Part shown: piece by piece, positions 6,368 to 7,094 of the stretch | How positions within the stretch are numbered: position 1 is the first letter of the stretch | Layout: the number at the start of each line of letters is the position of its first letter | Translations under genes and position numbers: made by a program | Source of the DNA: Oscillospiraceae bacterium | GTDB taxonomy: Bacteria > Bacillota_A > Clostridia > Oscillospirales > Oscillospiraceae | Assembly: GCA_017537045.1 (NCBI GenBank) | Contig: JAFYLN010000040.1 | Span: forward strand, 1 to 7,094 | Reading direction: 5' to 3' | DNA: 7,094 nucleotides | Notes under the pieces: generated by a model | Told to the model about the DNA's origin: nothing | What the model saw: only the letters and a program-made list of their open reading frames with translations | Databases searched by the model: none

Positions 6368-6397
6368 ATCTTGCGTCACTTGCGTTCCTTGCGGCAC
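6326..6397. repeat. Imperfect 26-bp inverted repeat spanning the ATPase stop codon
   Basis: The left arm (6326-6351) is made of three near-copies of GTGACGCAA and encodes the VTQVPQVTQ tail. The right arm (6372-6397) is its reverse complement with 22 of 26 positions matching, including a perfect inner 13 bp, CGCAAGTGACGCA. The 20-base loop contains the TGA stop. No U tract follows, so it is not a standard terminator; it could slow decay of the mRNA, act as a protein site, or be a relic of repeat expansion. Confidence 0.75.
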
Positions 6398-6982
6398 TGC
6401 CCCGGCACAGTCTGGCGTGTGAGCCACCTTTGAAGCCGTAGCGCAGGGTTTGAGGACTTTTACAGCAGAGGAAAGGTGGTAACCCGCCCTCGGAAGGTAT
6501 CTCCTGTAAAAGAGGAGCGTGCCGCCCCAAATGGAGGCAAGAGATTCGGGAAGTATGTATTCCAAGTGAGGAAGCGACTATTTCTTTTTGCAATGAGAGG
6601 GAAGCTGGTATTTCCGAACTTTTGAGGAAGCAAAGTTTCAGGGTCGAAAATCAAGCAGGAGAAACGCCCGGCGCTATGCCGCCGGGCTAAGTCCACATTG
6701 GCGGGCAACGCCCACCGGATTTACGGGGGATTGGCACGGAACTCCCCATCTTCCAAATCGTTGGAAGGATTATGGCCAGGGGTCGTAAAAACGGCTCAGG
6801 TGCTAATGCGTGGGTCGCAGAACTACGATTCCCTTAGAGCTACAAGGGTTTTCTGCGGTGCCGCCTTGGGTGCTATGGCAAATTACGTCTTCATTTTCAG
6901 GCGGGAAAAGTTCCAAGCCGGAAATGGCACCTTTGGCGCATGGTTGTGGGCGGGGGGACATATTTTGAAAAGAGGTGATCGG
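6398..6982 (+). other. Spacer of ~585 bases without a convincing gene but with many hairpins; candidate structured RNA or DNA-processing region
   Basis: Stop codons break all rightward frames, and the leftward frames lack coding signs. Several strong helices are visible: CTTTTACAG (6457-6465) with CTGTAAAAG (6504-6512) enclosing GGTGG/CCGCC (6475-6479 with 6484-6488, loop TAAC); GCCCGGCG/CGCCGGGC (6666-6673 with 6680-6687); GGGGA/TCCCC (6726-6730 with 6743-6747); CTTCCAA-ATCG-TTGGAAG (6750-6767); and CGCAGAA/TTCTGCG (6816-6822 with 6851-6857) enclosing CCCTT/AAGGG. Their density, and the nesting of two of them, favour a folded RNA leader for the 6983 gene or an origin-type region. No group II intron domain V or other named RNA core was recognised. 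Confidence 0.45.
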
Positions 6983-7094
6983 ATGGAAGAAGTGCAGCGG
7001 CAGGTTTTGCAGGCCCTGCTGAAGACCCTGTATGACCAGGGACTTATGGCAAAAGCTACATATGACGGCGCAGTAAATATGGTAAATTCCCAAA
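6983..7094 (+). CDS. N-terminus of a small recombinase-module protein (SHOCT-like), runs off the right edge
   Basis: 37 codons are visible from ATG 6983: MEEVQRQVLQALLKTLYDQG, then LMAKATYDGAVNMVNSQ. The start is firm, with AGAGGTGAT (6971-6979) just upstream. The helix followed by LYDQGLMAKATYDGAV resembles the short SHOCT-type helical pattern (a small unit with a G-Lit-eE/tY-like turn). Small proteins beginning this way often precede large serine recombinases in clostridial integrative elements, in my recollection. If so, the recombinase that would excise the element should lie just beyond the window. The function of the small protein itself is unknown. Confidence 0.6.
   Translation, partial: MEEVQRQVLQALLKTLYDQGLMAKATYDGAVNMVNSQ

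Larger units (their letters stand above)
140..7094. mobile_element. Putative skin-like (sigK-interrupting) integrative element, left part
   Basis: The left boundary is inferred from the point where the SigK reading frame loses similarity, around 135-147. Everything to the right is atypical of a sporulation locus: a restriction-gene scrap, an AT-rich divergent gene pair, a zinc-motif protein, a RepA-like ATPase, a long structured spacer and a small protein that often precedes recombinases. No recombinase, second attachment site or 3' half of sigK is visible, so the right boundary lies beyond the window. Skin elements are known to carry phage- or ICE-derived genes and a large serine recombinase near one end. 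That this one is excised during sporulation is inference. The alternative is an ordinary insertion that has killed the gene. Confidence 0.5.

Noticed and set aside
5708..6565. A 285-codon leftward open frame opposite the ATPase gene
   Set aside because: The opposite strand carries Walker A, Walker B and RepA-type motifs in order. The leftward product is rich in His and Pro with no recognisable domain.
6398..6982. Group II or group I intron in the structured spacer
   Set aside because: No domain V-like hairpin with its catalytic triad and no intron-encoded reverse transcriptase or nuclease. The helices found do not match an intron core I can recognise.
6803..7093. A 96-codon leftward frame at the right edge
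   Set aside because: It lies opposite the well-supported start at 6983 and the 6816-6857 nested stem, and has no ribosome binding site inside the window.
1..7094. CRISPR array, tRNA, rRNA or insertion sequence
   Set aside because: No regular spaced repeats of CRISPR length, no tRNA cloverleaf or rRNA stretch, and no transposase motif were seen on either strand.

Overview
The window looks like a spore-forming member of the Clostridia (Bacillota). A gut Oscillospiraceae-type organism fits best, but that is a guess from codon use and gene style, not a proven assignment. The main clue is at the left edge. Bases 1-147 encode 48 codons that match the start of mature sporulation sigma factor SigK, then stop abruptly in conserved region 2. 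The DNA after it is unrelated and carries mobile-element genes. The simplest reading is that the window shows the 5' part of a split sigK and the first ~7 kb of an intervening, skin-like element. The other half of sigK and the excising recombinase are not in view.

Layout from left to right. (1) 1-147: sigK 5' part; 246-287: a strong bidirectional terminator. (2) About 379-529: a decayed, frameshifted scrap that reads like the C-terminal part of a type I restriction HsdR subunit. (3) 628-2313 (-): a secreted protein with a signal peptide, a helical body and two Ig-like repeats, with its own terminator at 572-597. (4) 2314-2635: a divergent control region with a good SigA-type promoter each way and three 13-bp operator-like repeats spaced exactly 21 bp apart. 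(5) 2636-4201 (+): an AT-rich gene for a Sel1/TPR-like helical protein of unknown role. (6) 4204-5253 (-): a protein with a four-cysteine zinc-binding motif, convergent with the previous gene and almost touching it. (7) 5345-6367 (+): a RepA-like AAA ATPase of the kind found in mobile elements. (8) 6368-6982: about 600 bases without a convincing gene but rich in nested hairpins. (9) 6983 to the end: the start of a small protein of a type I associate with recombinase modules.

The right half (ATPase, structured spacer, small ORF) looks like the maintenance and integration backbone of an integrative element. The left half looks like cargo: a restriction remnant and a jointly regulated divergent pair. 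Base and codon use changes sharply between the AT-rich divergon and the GC-richer ATPase, which suggests assembly from different sources. No complete defence system can be shown. The points most worth follow-up are the split sigK, the triple phased operator, and the structured spacer.
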